From positions 1 to 64,000 of the forward strand of contig JAQGBZ010000331.1 of the NCBI GenBank assembly GCA_034687125.1: DNA of 64,000 nucleotides, written 5' to 3'. Source of the DNA: Neelides folsomi. Lineage: Eukaryota; Arthropoda; Collembola; Neelipleona; Neelidae. How positions within the stretch are numbered: position 1 is the stretch's first letter; every line of letters begins with the position of its first letter. The position numbers were made by a program, and so were the translations under genes. Under the pieces are notes generated by a model that was not told where the DNA came from, ran no database searches, and saw only the letters and a program-made list of their open reading frames with translations. Shown here one piece after another: positions 35,501 through 49,362 of this stretch.

Positions 35501-38500
35501 TCGATAAGAATCTGCGGGTTCAATCTCTGTTGATCTTTGAACCTATGTATGTATTTTCTATTCGCAACTTCATCTTGAGTTCAAAAGATAAAATTGAATT
35601 ATTACATCATGACATAAGTGTATAGGTAAAGAGAAGCGAGATGAGCGGTGGAGCTAAATATGAAAATGTTGTTCGAGTTTGAGACATCTAATCATTATTT
35701 TCAATTTGCTAATGCTTACTTTATTATTCTTATTGAGAAGTAAAATGTCATTTTTTATTAATTTATTACAAATATTTGTACTAACTATATAGGTATACAT
35801 ATATTAAGTAATAGCATAGCCATGTGCTCTAGATAATCTACCTACAGATAAATCAACTTTCATAGGAGGTTTACTTGTAAGTAATTATCATGTCCTTTAC
35901 TCAGAATGCTCACGTAAAGAATTCTTTATTGTTTTTTATCTTTTTATTAAAGCAATAATACGCTCGAAAATTCTAATTTTGATTTGATCTTAAGGTGAGT
36001 TGCTTTAAATTTTTTTAAATTTTCCACTTTGACTGGAAAACAGGAAGTTGCTTTCAGCGCAGCGTCAAATACGTTAAAAGAAAATACTTTCTTTTTCATT
36101 TCCATATCATGAATATCAAAAATATTTTTAGATATTCATGATATTTAAAAGAGTAAATAATTTTCATTATGTTGATTCAGAGTTGAAATTGGAAGTTTTC
36201 ACTCGGATTAAATTAAATTCTTCAAAGTTGTTCTTTAAAGAATGTAATTTAAAACTTGTTGAGTAAATAATTTGGAACCATTTATCATATGTACATACTT
36301 TCATCATATTTATATGTATATTATAGTAACAGATTTATATTAAAATACATAATAATTTTATAATATAATATAATAAATAATAAGTTATTTATTATACTTT
36401 ACATAATAACTAATAAGTATTGTCATTTGTGTGCATACAAGACAGTATGCTTATGGTTATGGTACATATGACATAATATGGTATATGGTATAATATAGTG
36501 CATTTATTTTCATTTTTAATCTTCAATTTAATAGTAATATAATGCTTGCCGAAAATTCTAAAGGCTTTCTTTATTGGATCCTTAAGAAAAAAAATTAAAA
36601 GATGAAAAACATCAAAGATTTCTAAGAAAGTCATTACATTTTTTTTCAAAAAATCCTTTTAAAATTACTTCTGACAAGTAAAAAAATTAAATAAATTTCT
36701 TAATGAAAGATTCTTTTATTACAAGACTGCGCATTTGTCAAAACAAGCTAGTAAATTATTTATCAAACATACCTAAATATAGGATATTTATTTTTATTTA
36801 TTATAAATATATAGTAGAGTATATAATGAATTAGCCTCGATTTACTATATACATAGAGTACTCTACGAAGGATCACTTATACTTATCATGTTCATTTAAG
36901 TATACAATAGGTTATCTAAGATTAGGTCGGCAATTATGTCATATTAAATTGAACAGATTAAATACAAAAGACTTAATTAGATCAATTTGAAATCTTTTGA
37001 ACAATGATTGTTTAACTTTCTGCGTTTACGTACATAATATAAAGCAATATGCATATTATTTAAAGATGTAGGGCGTTGGGTTCCCGATCAGCGTTATGAA
37101 TGCGAAGTTGATATCTTGAGGAGGAAGATCGTCTTCGTATGGTTTGAATCCCTCGCACTGTCTCCACAAGTTTCGAGATATCGATTGAGAAAAGAAAGGC
37201 GAATCCTTGGGCCTTTTGTTGTTCTCTCAAACTCACAAACTCTCAGAAATTCGGATTTCCGACCCCTAAGCTTTCACCGGTATTTGTCAATTTTCGCTTT
37301 CATTTCCTTTCACAGTCGTTATTATTATGTACAATGTCTAGATGCTGTCGGCTCCATATTAACAGTAATGATAGATATAACATATGAGTGTGTTATTACA
37401 TAGTATACTCATAAATAAGTACATATATATATATATACTTTCAACTTTCAAGCGATAAATAGAAAAATATAAGTAAAATATAAATATACAAAACATATAG
37501 GTTTATACTCTATACATAAAATAATGTAGTATATTTAATTTATAAGTATTTATGTATTTTAAAAGAGCCACATTTACAAGCATCGCATTTAAAATTGTAA
37601 TAATGTAAGCAATTTAATCAATTTTATTTATAAAAGTATGCGAAAATATCCAACATTTTGAAATTAACATAGCTCAAAAGATTCTCATGTTAATTAGGAA
37701 TGCTTCTGGATAAACAAATTAAATGTTGTAAATGGGGATCAAAGAGGGAATTTAATCTCTTTTGACAAGATGAGCATCTCACTTTATCAATTAGTTTTGC
37801 ATGAATGGTTCAGCCAAGAGATTGTTGAGAAAACGTGTGATTCTTTATGCGAATGACTTGGAGTTTTCAAACTTCTTTGTATCATCGTTGACGTCGTTGT
37901 CTTTGAAGGTTGAATACGTAATAATATTATTACTTAAATCATGTAAGTTGGTATATTACCAACCAACCATCCAATGTCTTGTTTACTATTTTGATTATAC
38001 CTGTAAATTGTAACATATGGATAAATATATTTGGTATAGCTGTAAAAGAGTATTGTATATTTATAGTCTTACAAAGTAAACTTTACCAACTTATGACTTA
38101 TTATTAAAAGTAAATTATAAGTAAATTGTGATCAGGTAAACCACCTTCGTTGTTATTTCTATTACTCAAAGGGAACCACGAACCCTTTTGAGTCTTTGAG
38201 TGCTCGGATTTTGCCTTTTATTCATGTATTTGAACATTATTCAAAGTACTTCGATTGTGTATTTTATATGACGATCTTAGAGGTTTTCAATTGAATTCTC
38301 TTTAATAGTTATTCAATATTGACTTGCTCAATTCAATTTGCCATCGCAAACTAATGCGTAATAAAATAAGCCCTTTGTATAGTACTACGTCAATGGCCCA
38401 CCCTTTAATTTGAATTTCAAAGGATGTGGGAAATAGAGTAATTTTAAAGATGGGAAGAATTAAACTCATTATTCCGCAAAATACACTTTGCTCCTTTGTT

Positions 38501-41500
38501 AGCTCTTTCAAAAAGGCAGTTGGGGTTCTTAAGTAAATAGCTAACAAGAAAATTCTTAAACTTGGAAAAAGTTTATAATTTTATTTCTTAAACCCACTTA
38601 CAATGTACTATACGTACCAATGTTTATTTTATACAAGAGTTAATTCTTGAATTCAGTTAAGCGTATTAAGCGCCACTTCCCAATATTTCCCGAGAATGGC
38701 ATTGACGTATATTGATATATAAGTATGCATAAATTTAGAAAGTAAAGAAAATCCAAAAAAGTTTTGAGGTTTCAAAATTGATTTAGCTTGAATAATCTTT
38801 CAAAGGTGAGAAACGTTGAGTGTGGTTAAAAGGAAAAATATTCCCAAGTTTTGAAATTCTAAGAATAATATTACCAGATTTCTCTGAGATGTCTTTGAAA
38901 AGCCCTGCCCTTTCTTTTCAATAAGATTTATAATACGCACATACTTTTGAAGTTCATTGGGAATACGGGTTTAATTAAAGTGGACTGCTAATAAGAATTT
39001 CAAGCCTTTTCCCTCTTAATTAAATCGCTTTATGCACCTTTTACCAATCCCCTTGATAATTTTCAATCTTAAATTAAGTGGTGCTTTATACTTTGTCATT
39101 CCACTTCATACCCCCATGAGATCTTGGCCAAAAGACAAGTCTTTTTATATTTGGAAATTTTGATTAAAACTAAAGCTCGGAAACAAAAGGATGAAAGGAA
39201 AGAAGAAAGAACGACTGGGAAGCAAAGAAAGCCAAAGCTGCTTTTCACGCATTTCCAATTTCATCTAACATTAAGTAAGTTCCGTTCCGTTGATTTTGGC
39301 ACCATTCCTTCATAAACTAATATTAATAATGGCCCTTTGAAATCATAGAGATCTGAGAAAGTAAAGGCAGTGGAAAACCAAGAGGTTCCAATCTATCCAA
39401 CTTATAAAATAAGCATTGAACCGAATTGAAATAATGAGGTGTTGAAATGCTATCAAACTTGAATGAATTCGGATTGTAAGAAATTGTAATGCAATCGGAC
39501 ACCTGGTTCAAAATGAGAAATCTTTTAATGCATTTGAACCAAATAGAGATGAGATAGAATTTGCCGGGAATTATAGGGAAAACCGCGGTCCGGATATTGA
39601 AATTTTGAATTGTTATCGGACCGCTCTGGAAACGGATCTTCTGGTCCCGTTCTCAATATCCGGTCCCAGTCAAATAAATTGAACAGGTTAACAAAGATTT
39701 TTCTTAGACTTTTCAACGAGTCGACTCAACTTAACATTTTACATCAACTAATTTATAGTCAAGAAGTCTTTGAGAAAATGCGGCCTTGCAAAATGGGAAT
39801 TTGAAATGTGCTCTGAATTTTCTCGCCACAATAATTTTAAGTTTTGGACGTTTTTTGGTAGTGAGGAAAGGAATATCAAAAGGAATATTCATTCATTGAA
39901 CCTAACAAAACTTCGTTAAAATTATGCACTTCATTATAAATTTTGACTCTTCTTCGCTCAAGTCTCACCCAATAAACTTTATCTTAATTTCAGACTCAAC
40001 TACATGGCCATTAAATTCAGAGAACCGTAGGTCCTTAAATTCGCGAAAGTTTAAATACGTAATTAGAACTTGGAAAGACTTTGTTTATACATGTCTTACA
40101 CGTCCAAGAAATTTCCTTTGAATCATTCCATTCAATTGCCAAGTTTATTTCGCTACCAAAATTCTAATGATTGATGGACTACTAATTAAGTGAAAAGGGT
40201 AATGAAATGAGACGATAATTTAGGTTAAATAAGAAAATTATCAAGATTTTAGCGTAATGAATTGTGTTGATAAAATAAGTTAAATGGATATTATGAGTTA
40301 TAGATTTTAAGGATCAAATCTATCCTTTTCATTTGAACTTGAGTCCAAAAGTGTATGTTGGGATCATTGAAAGAATTCACTCAAGAAAGAGCCGTTAAGT
40401 GTGACATGGAAAGGAAAACGTCAGAGCGGTAAAGATTAAGGCAATGGGTCCTTCAATCATGATTTAATGCTTCTCATTCATCTCTGACTTTATATAAGAA
40501 AGTTCTAAGGACCGAAATCACTCAACCTCAAACTCTTCACCAACACATAATATAAGGAAATCTCTTAAGTCCCTTCGGGGTTCAATTCAACTACAAACTA
40601 CAGATACAAATGTAGGTATGTACCATATGTATATATCAAACTACCGAGTATTATGCATAGCTAAATATTACTACACATGGTATACATCATTATTATGTAC
40701 AAAACTACAAAACATGCGTAATTGCATAAAATACTACATACATAAATATTTATGTACATACATACCAAATATATTCTATATATATATTTGTATGTAAGTA
40801 AACTTATTTGTTATGATCATATGATGACCACATAAGTATTGTTGTATAATACCATATTAGAACTTATCTGTATGTAAAAATACAAATTTATACACTATAC
40901 TATCATATTTTATACTCTACATACATAATACAATGTATTCTATAATTTATTCCGGAATGTGTGGGTTGGAAGACCCTGGTAAACTTTCATTCAAATAAAA
41001 TCCTTTAATCTATTTCAATTTATTATAATTTAATATAGAACACTAAAAAAACTAATTTACAAACAATTTTCCAAAATACAATTTGGATCCACAAGCAAGA
41101 TTTTATCTGCTTGCTTGACAAATAAAATAGACATTTCCGACATGAAGCATATTCATTTGTCCTTTTAAGTCTCGTAAGCTTAGGTGGGCCACAGGGACAT
41201 ATTTAGTATTTTAAAAAATATTCTCCAAGGTTCAACGGCATATTTCTTGTCACCCATTTAGAAAAATACAAAAGTCCAACGGAATTCAAAGTTTTCTCAG
41301 TAAAAGCCAAGCGAAAAGAGAAAGTTGGTCGTTGACATTTCGACATGTTTGCAAAATAATTTTTCTCCGACTCATGGAGTTTTCAAGCTATGTCTGTAGC
41401 CATAAGTATTATTGTAATGTGAGATGCTGAAACTCCCCCATGGTGTCCTGTCTATTATGCTTGACTTGTTGCACTCCAGTGATTTCAACATTTCAAATTC

Positions 41501-41829
41501 ATTCAAAACCTCGACGCTCTCTTCCTCATTGAGTTGAATTGAATAGTTATAATTGAATAGTATTTAGATTATTGTGGTTACTTACGTACACGAGCTTGAA
41601 TCATCTATTCTGGCATTGCTAAATTACAAGCCTTAGCGAAGAATTCCCAGGAAGTACCGGCTTTCTAACGACCACTAATTAATAAATGGTTCTTTATTAG
41701 AGGAAGTGAAATTATTCAAAAGAGGGATGAAAGCTTTTAAGACTCTTATCAAGACGTAATTAATTGTACTGCTTCCTTGTTGCTTTGTAGTAATAAATTG
41801 AGAATTCAATGAGGCATAATTTTAGATCA
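32544..41829. other. Gene-poor AT-rich stretch, left part
   Basis: I see no supported gene. Minus-strand frames at 33822-34106 and 35059-35523 are long for AT-rich DNA but have no domain and no conserved splice context. A small perfect stem (13-bp arms, 36105-36117 and 36131-36143) is present. Between about 40600 and 40930 the sequence is a low-complexity mixture of tacata and tatgta words. Confidence 0.4.
34312..34401. repeat. Short MITE-like inverted repeat starting TACAGGG
   Basis: The left arm TACAGGGTGTTTACTATGTA pairs with the right-hand tacatagtaaatacgctgt with about two mismatches. The element is about 90 bp with an imperfect internal repeat (actaaata). Its end resembles those of the larger element at 41830-42400. 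Confidence 0.55.
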
Positions 41830-42400
41830 TACAGGGCATTCACGTTAAGTATTTAAATCTTTAAACATAATTTACACCATTAATATAACATCAAATGATT
41901 TTCTAGTATGCCATTCGTTGTTGTCAAATATCATACAATTATAGATTTTAAACAATTGGTTGTAATTTTCAAAGTGAAAAGAAGCGGCAGATGGTTTCAT
42001 CGACGATTCGACAGTTTTACTTTGCTTCTCCCTCCGTTGCTTCGCAATCCCCCGCCACGCTATCCCTCCCGTTCCCACTCCCTCCCTCCCGCCAAATCTT
42101 GTATGGTATTCATTTTCATTGACATTAGAAATTATCTCACACAGTCCATCAATAATGGAGGTGTTAATGGCAAAAATGCTCAAGAATTTTATGATATTTG
42201 TTGAGATACAATAGGGATTTTAGCATAGAAGTTGAGGGTCCATTGCGACGACGCATCGATATTTACGATGCTCAGCTTATTACTTAATTATAAGTTAACC
42301 ATTTGAGAATTATTTTTCATTTATATCAGAATATTTTATATCTTAATCTTAATAGTAATTGAGCTTTAAAGATTTAAATACTTAACGTGAATGCCCTGTA
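41830..42400. mobile_element. 571-bp TIR element (MITE) with 36-bp perfect inverted repeats
   Basis: The left arm (41830-41865) begins TACAGGGCATTCACGTTAAG. The right arm (42365-42400) is its exact reverse complement over 36 bp and ends CTGTA, so TA flanks the ends as for Tc1/mariner insertions. The interior differs from the surroundings: about 42000-42100 is C-rich with several tccctccc words. Overlapping frames of about 100 codons on both strands show no transposase motif, so the element cannot move itself. Perfect arms suggest recent insertion. Confidence 0.8.
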
Positions 42401-45400
42401 TAACATCATATTTATATTAAATAATCATCATGTTAAATAATCATTTGAATTGCGCAGATCTTAGTATTCAACAAATTATATAATTTATTGTTAAATAGTT
42501 CAATAAAACTAAAACTTAATTCAATAAAACTTATTGGCATTGAAAATTAACATACGATCAATGCCACCGTAATTGAAGAACAAATTATCATTTAATGTTA
42601 CAATTAACAATGCCTTCTATCTTAATTACTTTTCTCGTTAAATCATGGAAACTGTAACAAAGTATTTAATTATGTAGAATGTGTATTTTCTTATACGTAT
42701 ATGTATTGTATATCATTGCCCAAAACTAAAGATTATGATCCAGCATTGGTTTTAAAGCTTATTTCTATGTTTATTCCAGACTATTGGAATAAACTATAAA
42801 GTATCAATGTGAGGGAGTATAATTGTTTATTCGTGATTTTGCATAGGACCTTTACAAAATCAAACAGTCGTTTGTTTGTCAAAGATTCATCTTCAATTAA
42901 TATCTATAATGCTTCATAATCTTCCCCAACTCTGAAAATACTTACGCTCTGTGACGTTTTCATGAGATCTAAAGATAGAAACCAAACTGACACGTGTATT
43001 TAAAGTTTTTAAAGGTCTCGTCTGTACTTCACCGATTCCACGAGTCTTCGTCGGTCGTTGGTTTCAATGATCGCTTTTAACTTCAGAAGAAATTCATTTA
43101 TAAATCATGGTTTTAGTTTTAGCAGAAGATGAAGAAACGACATGAAACGGTAATGGGCTCATGATCGTCATCTGACCCTAATCGTCCCTAAAAACATTTC
43201 CCGTATTATCATAACAATAATTCATTTGAAATGGCTATGAGCTCTTACTATGCATTTTCCTTTATTACTTATGAATTACCACTCTTTTGAAAAATCGTTA
43301 AAAATCGTTGTGTTAAACTAAAAAAAGTAAAAAACAACTTTCCCCTCCTAACAACTTTTTTCATACTGTTTTTGTTAATTCGATTAAGTAGAACTTTTAT
43401 CTCATTAATTATAAAAAATATTAAAAGTTAACTTTATTTGAAAGTTCCCTCTCTATTACGTAATAATACCTAGCATAGGTATTTAGATAAAGTATGTTCA
43501 TTTAACATATTACAAAATAGAGTAAGGTAATAGATATTAAAAGGTTTGATAATAGCTTAAAGTGCATCCTTTTGTAGAGATTATCAGTGTTTAAAAAAAG
43601 GTTTGGGAAAGGAAAAAGCAGTAAAAGCTCTCCAAACAAAATCTTTCTCATATTAAGTCAGTAGTTTCTTTTTCTTGGCTGCGAGCGGCTTCCGAAGTTG
43701 AATAAGAGTGCGGGCTTCAGCCGCAAAGTTTCTTCCGGTTTTTCATCAAGATTCCACTTACACTGTCTTTCACCACATTTCTGATCATCCCAAATTTTCT
43801 GTCTACTCATGATCAGAAGTAATGGTTATCTAGGGAAAAGATCCACACGTATACTCATTTGATTTCTTATTTACATTCCTTCACTTCCAACAACAGTCAA
43901 TTGAAAACAAACTCGTCGAAATCTCATTAAAGAAAGAAAAATGGGCCTTTTATAAGCCAAGTACTATATACTAATTTATAGATAATTTGAATATTCTACA
44001 GCCTCAATTCATATTGATTATTGAATTCAATCGATTAATTTTTTATATTAATTTTTATCTTTTTCATTAAAAAATAACTTATCTGCTTAGTGAAACAATA
44101 ATTTTTTTTATTAAATTAGGTTTGAAATTAATCCTGAGCACGCGGCCCCTTTTTAATAATTCCTATTTAATTTAATTCTATCCAATGGTACTTTAACATT
44201 ACATTATTAAACATACATATTATGTAGGATTACAGTGGTACTTTTGTAGATTTGATTCACTCAGTCCATAAGCAGCTCAAATCTCAATTCTTTTATTAGA
44301 TTAAGCGAAATGAAATGTTGTCGAATAATTCTCTAAAAGATAGAATTCCTTTGTATTTTATCCATTATCTAATTATTGTTCGGATGCAAATCTCCGAATG
44401 AAAACGAACAAATGAAAAAACCTTTGAGAGTTAAAATTTTATCTTAATACAAATTTAGGTGGAGGGCTTGAAGAAGGAAAAGAATTCTCTTTTTGCTACA
44501 TATTACCTCGTATGGTGCACTTATAATAATATAAATACCTGTATATAGGTCAATATATACAGGTAGTATTTGATATATGTATACAAATTATTTTATATTC
44601 AAAATAATGAATCCTATATAAGTTTTTTCATTATTTTATAATATAATTCTTATTAAAATCATATGTTTTATAAGCTGAAATCAGCTAAACTTGCCATAAA
44701 GACTCACTCCATTGAGTGTATATACCATATATATGGTACATACTTATACCATACTAAGTGTTAGTGAACAGAAAATTGATTAGTGAAAGTAAAAAATCAA
44801 AAGAGGTAAAGCTGTAATTATAGGTAGACTTAATTTGAAATGAAGTCTAATAATGAATTCTTTGTATGCTTAAATAGGAGGTTAAATATGTACATAATAC
44901 TAATCCGAATAGATAATTAATAACTTATACTATGTTGTAAAGATTTAAGAACTTTGGAAGCAAATAAAAAAAAGGATGATGAAGCGAAGGGAGGTCACGT
45001 AGGTTGACTAATATTTGAGAAGACAATGGTTGATGGTTGATCTCTTAATCTTTTCTAAAGACGCTTGACATAAAACCCATTTTCTATTCTTACATCCCTT
45101 CTATCTCCGTATAAACATATCTTATACGTACTTAACTTAAAATGTCTAAAGGCGTCTATAGTCAATTCCTATTGATTTCCCCTTTTGAGAAGATCAAAAG
45201 CATGACATAAATGTTAAAATTTGTTATTATTCCTTTAATTATTTGAAGGTGAATAAAGGTGAATTTCAAGAAGTTTAAATTTACAAATAATCAATAAACG
45301 AACAAAATAACTGTTTATATTGATATATAGATTGGGCTTTTTTCTTGGCATTAAAAGTTATTGCTGAGATTGCTGATATAAAATGACTTGGAATTAAAAG

Positions 45401-48400
45401 CCCACTTTGTATACATATTTAATGTATATGCACATTTTTTGAATTTATCTCCAATTGGCAAAATGTACATTACATAGATTAAACCAAAAAGCTTCACTTT
45501 AAAATCAGGAAGGAAATTTCCATCATTGTAAATAAAAACATATGTACAAATATTTAAATTTTGAATGAATAAAATCATATCAAAATACATTCTTTAATCT
45601 TTATTTTAGTAGGAAGTATCGATATTATACCTTTTACAAGTTTCTTCTACATGTACATGTGTTGTTTTCCCATTTTTTGCTACCTTTGAACAACAAAAAA
45701 GAAACAAGAATTTTTAACATGCTATTTACAAAACTTTTTTGTCTACTATTGTAAGAATAGATTTTTACCAATCAACATTTTTTATTAATAAATGAAAAAA
45801 ATGAAAAATATTTTTATAGACATCCAATAAAAAGTTTTATATCGCAATATTTTATATTTATATATTCTATATTATATCATATAGATAAGAAGAGCATTTA
45901 ATATCTCATTCGATTTCTTTTTGCCTTCCTCCAGTCTCAATAAACAAGTGAAAGTTAAAAAGATTCCCTTTCCTTTGGAACTTTCCTAAAGTTTCATCAG
46001 TATTTGCCTCAACTTCCATTACAAAAGTTTTGATTGAATTCCATTTCGCAATGTTTCCAGTTTTCCAGTTTGTTTGAGGTTGAACCGAACAGGTGAACCG
46101 AAATAATCAATTTAATATCAATTAAACTTTAAACTTCATCATGAATCATTCGGAATGTAATCACGACAATGAAATATAAATTAAGAAAATTGCTCCCTAA
46201 AGGCTACTCAAGAAAATCTAATTTGGAAAATCAACAAACGACTATCTAAACATGTTGCTAATTTCAATTTCATTCAATGGTTTTCTAATATTACTTTCTA
46301 TATTTAATCTGGATAAGACAACGATAAGTATCGATGCGTTATTAAAATTTATTGATTGTTATTATTTATTCAGAAATCTTAATCCATATAGAAAATGTAT
46401 GCTTTTAGCTTCTTCTTTGTACTTACAATTCTACATATATATTTCTCTGTACAAAACAAAGTACTGATATATTTGGTCATTAGATATTTATAATATTGTG
46501 CTATACATACCAACATTTGAAGCTTTTTAATAAGTTTAATAGGTAAGTTTGTGTCTACTTTACTTCTACTTTGGAATTAAAATATTACATAAATAGTTTA
46601 CCTTGTTTGCCCTACTTCTCTTGTCAAGGTCAATGAGATCTTTGAATTTTTAATTTAAGTAGGTGAACTGTCTGTCATATATACAGACAACTATTTATTA
46701 TATTACATTCTTTATGGGCAAAGTTTAAGCATTAGAATTTTATATTAGAATCATAATACATATCTCATAGTCCTATGCTAAAATCTAATGAGATTCGTGA
46801 TAAAATGAACACCACGTGCTTTAGAACCATCTGATCATTAAATTTAATCCAAGTGGTGAATGATTTAATAATGCAAAAGTGTAAGTTTGCCCAATAAAGC
46901 GAAGAGGACTTTTAAGGCCTTCGCGGCCTCACATTAAAAAAGATTTATTAAAATTCCTATGAGATGAGGATTCTGGGAAAAAATGACATATGTTTGGGTG
47001 GCCGTGCATTTCCGTTTTCCATCTCTAGCGACTAACGACTCTGGATGAATCACATAAGTTCATAGATATTAATATAATGTATGTTAAAGTATGTTCACGT
47101 ATGTTTTCTCTTGGTTGAGCGAAGAACGGTAGGTTGATGTATATTGCATCACATTCCATATAAATCACCCTCCCGACAAAAATGATCGTTTAATAAGATC
47201 TTATACAGTGGAAAAACTTGGTTTTTTAACTCAAGAGGCGGATCGTGTCAAGTGATGAAAAGATGGCATGAAATAAGATTTATCGCTATATTATGCATAA
47301 TAATATAAATAGTACATTTTTCAAAATCATTCACAAATGGACCTTCACTCATTTTATCCATTTATAATGTTATTTATTTATAATATAAATAACTTTCCAA
47401 CGAGGTCCTTGAGGTGTGTTTCTTAACACCAAATTTACTGAATCTAAATATTACTTGCTTTATGCATTAGATCAAGTTTAAGTTTGAATGGAATATTTTA
47501 CACGTCTCTTGCAGGTCTTGCAGAACTCATGAGAACTTGAAGGGAATGGTGATGAAAATTGGAGCTATGAAGGTTATATAATAAAAGCGTATGCTTTTCC
47601 ATTTAACACGTCCACATTCTTCTTCCCTATCTTGTTATGCATGTGATTTGGAACCCCAAGGCTCCGTCGCCCATCGTTCCCTCATAAAAGGAAGTTGAGT
47701 ACATTCAAGTAAAGGTACATCGTACAATAATGCAAGGAACAAGATTTGACGAAGAAGCCTTAAATGTACTTACAATACGCTTTGGTTTTTTTTCACTTAA
47801 TCTGTGAAGAAATATATAATGTCCATTTATAAGCATAAAACAAGATGTGAGTCCATAAAGATCCTGCCGGTAGTTCCATTAGAGCCACATGGTTTTACAC
47901 AGATCACAGAATTACAATTAATTCCCAATTAAATTACAATTAAATTAAAGTTCGTATTTTTGTTCAAAGGAGTTTAAAATGAAGTTAAATGTAAGTTTGT
48001 AAAGAATGGATCGAATTAACCACGGAAATTTATTAAAAAAAATTCTATTCTTTTCATTAAATTGATCATTGTTGGAAGTTGTTGAAAGGGATGAGCGTGA
48101 TTTATTCTTAAAGTTTATGGTTTATATTGATTATTGAGGATGTGTAATTGAGACGGCGGGTTGAGGAGTTTTGCCTTCCCGGGAGCCGCCGGGAGGTTCG
48201 GGGAATGAAAGGAGATCTCCCATTCTTTTCCTTACACTCCTCCGACCACCATCTCGACTCGGGAGCTCTTGAAGTCAGTGAGTGATTAATTCGACTATTC
48301 ACCTAAGAACCCGAACCACACCGAATATATTTTTCTTCCTCTTTTGATAATACGTGTTAGGTTCTTGTTCTCAAATTATCATTCCACAAGGAGGTTCGCT

Positions 48401-49362
48401 TCCAGTTTATTATACAACGTTGAGGTTCCTTGATAAATTGAGCTAAAAACTTAGTAAAAGTTTCGTGTATTTATGAATTGGCAAAAACCTCGTTTTGAGC
48501 GTATAAAAGAACCGTGAAATATTCCAAAGAAGATCCCTGTGTTGTAAGATATAAAATAAATTATAAAATTATAGCTCTCCTATAAACTCTCTTTAATATT
48601 TCAAGTTTATGGGTGACTTTATACATTCAAGATTAAAATGAACCTTCTCTGCTTTGTCCGATAAATTACCTATAAAATTATATCTTCGTCCACCATATAT
48701 TAAACGTATATTATATATAGTGTCAAAAGTAATCTAAATATCATACATGTATATTTTTTGAAGACGTACTATAAACAACAATATTTAAAACTGACACAAT
48801 GATATGCATAAATATATAAAATATACATATACAAGATTAAACCGCAAAGAGGATTTTATGCGCTGCTGTGCGTATTGAACAATAAGTTCAATATCTATTT
48901 AAGTTTCTATTGTATAATATTAAGTTTCTATTCTATAAAACGTTGAACATCTCCTATAAGCTAATAGTGTACAAAACCTCAAATTAAGGCGATTAAATTC
49001 ATCCACACATTCTTACAGAAGACCCATTATAAATAGAATTATATAAATTGAGTGAAAATCGTCTTATGGCCCAATTCTGCCCCAGCTTAACAATTGTGCA
49101 ATAAATATGAAGTGAGTGGAAGAATCCAAAATGACGTTTTTCATTAATTCTCCCATTCCCTTCCACAAGATGATGATGGGTGTGAATGAATAAGAATGGA
49201 GGAAGAAGAAACAAGAAAAGAGGAGAGAAAACTTTCTCATTAGCACTGCTTTCTTCTTGGGATATAATTGAATTAACTCCTCCAGTGCGTCGGCTGTGTT
49301 GAGTGTGAATCGAACCCTTAAATTAAAGAGGATTAATGGGGTTCTGGTAAGAACAAAAAAGA
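42401..49362. other. Gene-poor AT-rich stretch, right part, upstream of the trissin-receptor gene
   Basis: I see no gene. A small inverted repeat around 44534-44572 (aatacctgtatata and its complement) is present. The only GC-rich island is at 48140-48300. The 3' end of the stretch holds an acceptor-like site (ctcctccag, near 49287) that may start the first trissin-receptor exon's untranslated part. Confidence 0.4.
48140..48300 (+). promoter_or_regulatory. GC-rich island, possible 5' untranslated exon of the trissin-receptor gene
   Basis: This island is far richer in GC than the 15 kb to its left and includes a self-complementary cccgggagccgccggg. On the plus strand it ends in a strong donor (gaagtca then gtgagt, near 48280), 1.1 kb before the receptor's first coding exon. 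A first untranslated exon and promoter are plausible but not shown. Confidence 0.3.

Noticed and set aside
35059-35523. 154-codon minus-strand frame
   Set aside because: Long for AT-rich DNA, but the translation shows no domain, repeat or signal, and no neighbouring exon fits it.
39580-39670. Imperfect inverted repeat around ggtccggatattga
   Set aside because: The arms match over about 13 bases only, too short to separate from chance in this sequence.
41872-42204. Overlapping frames of about 100 codons on both strands inside the 571-bp TIR element
   Set aside because: Neither has a transposase or other domain; both reflect the C-rich core.
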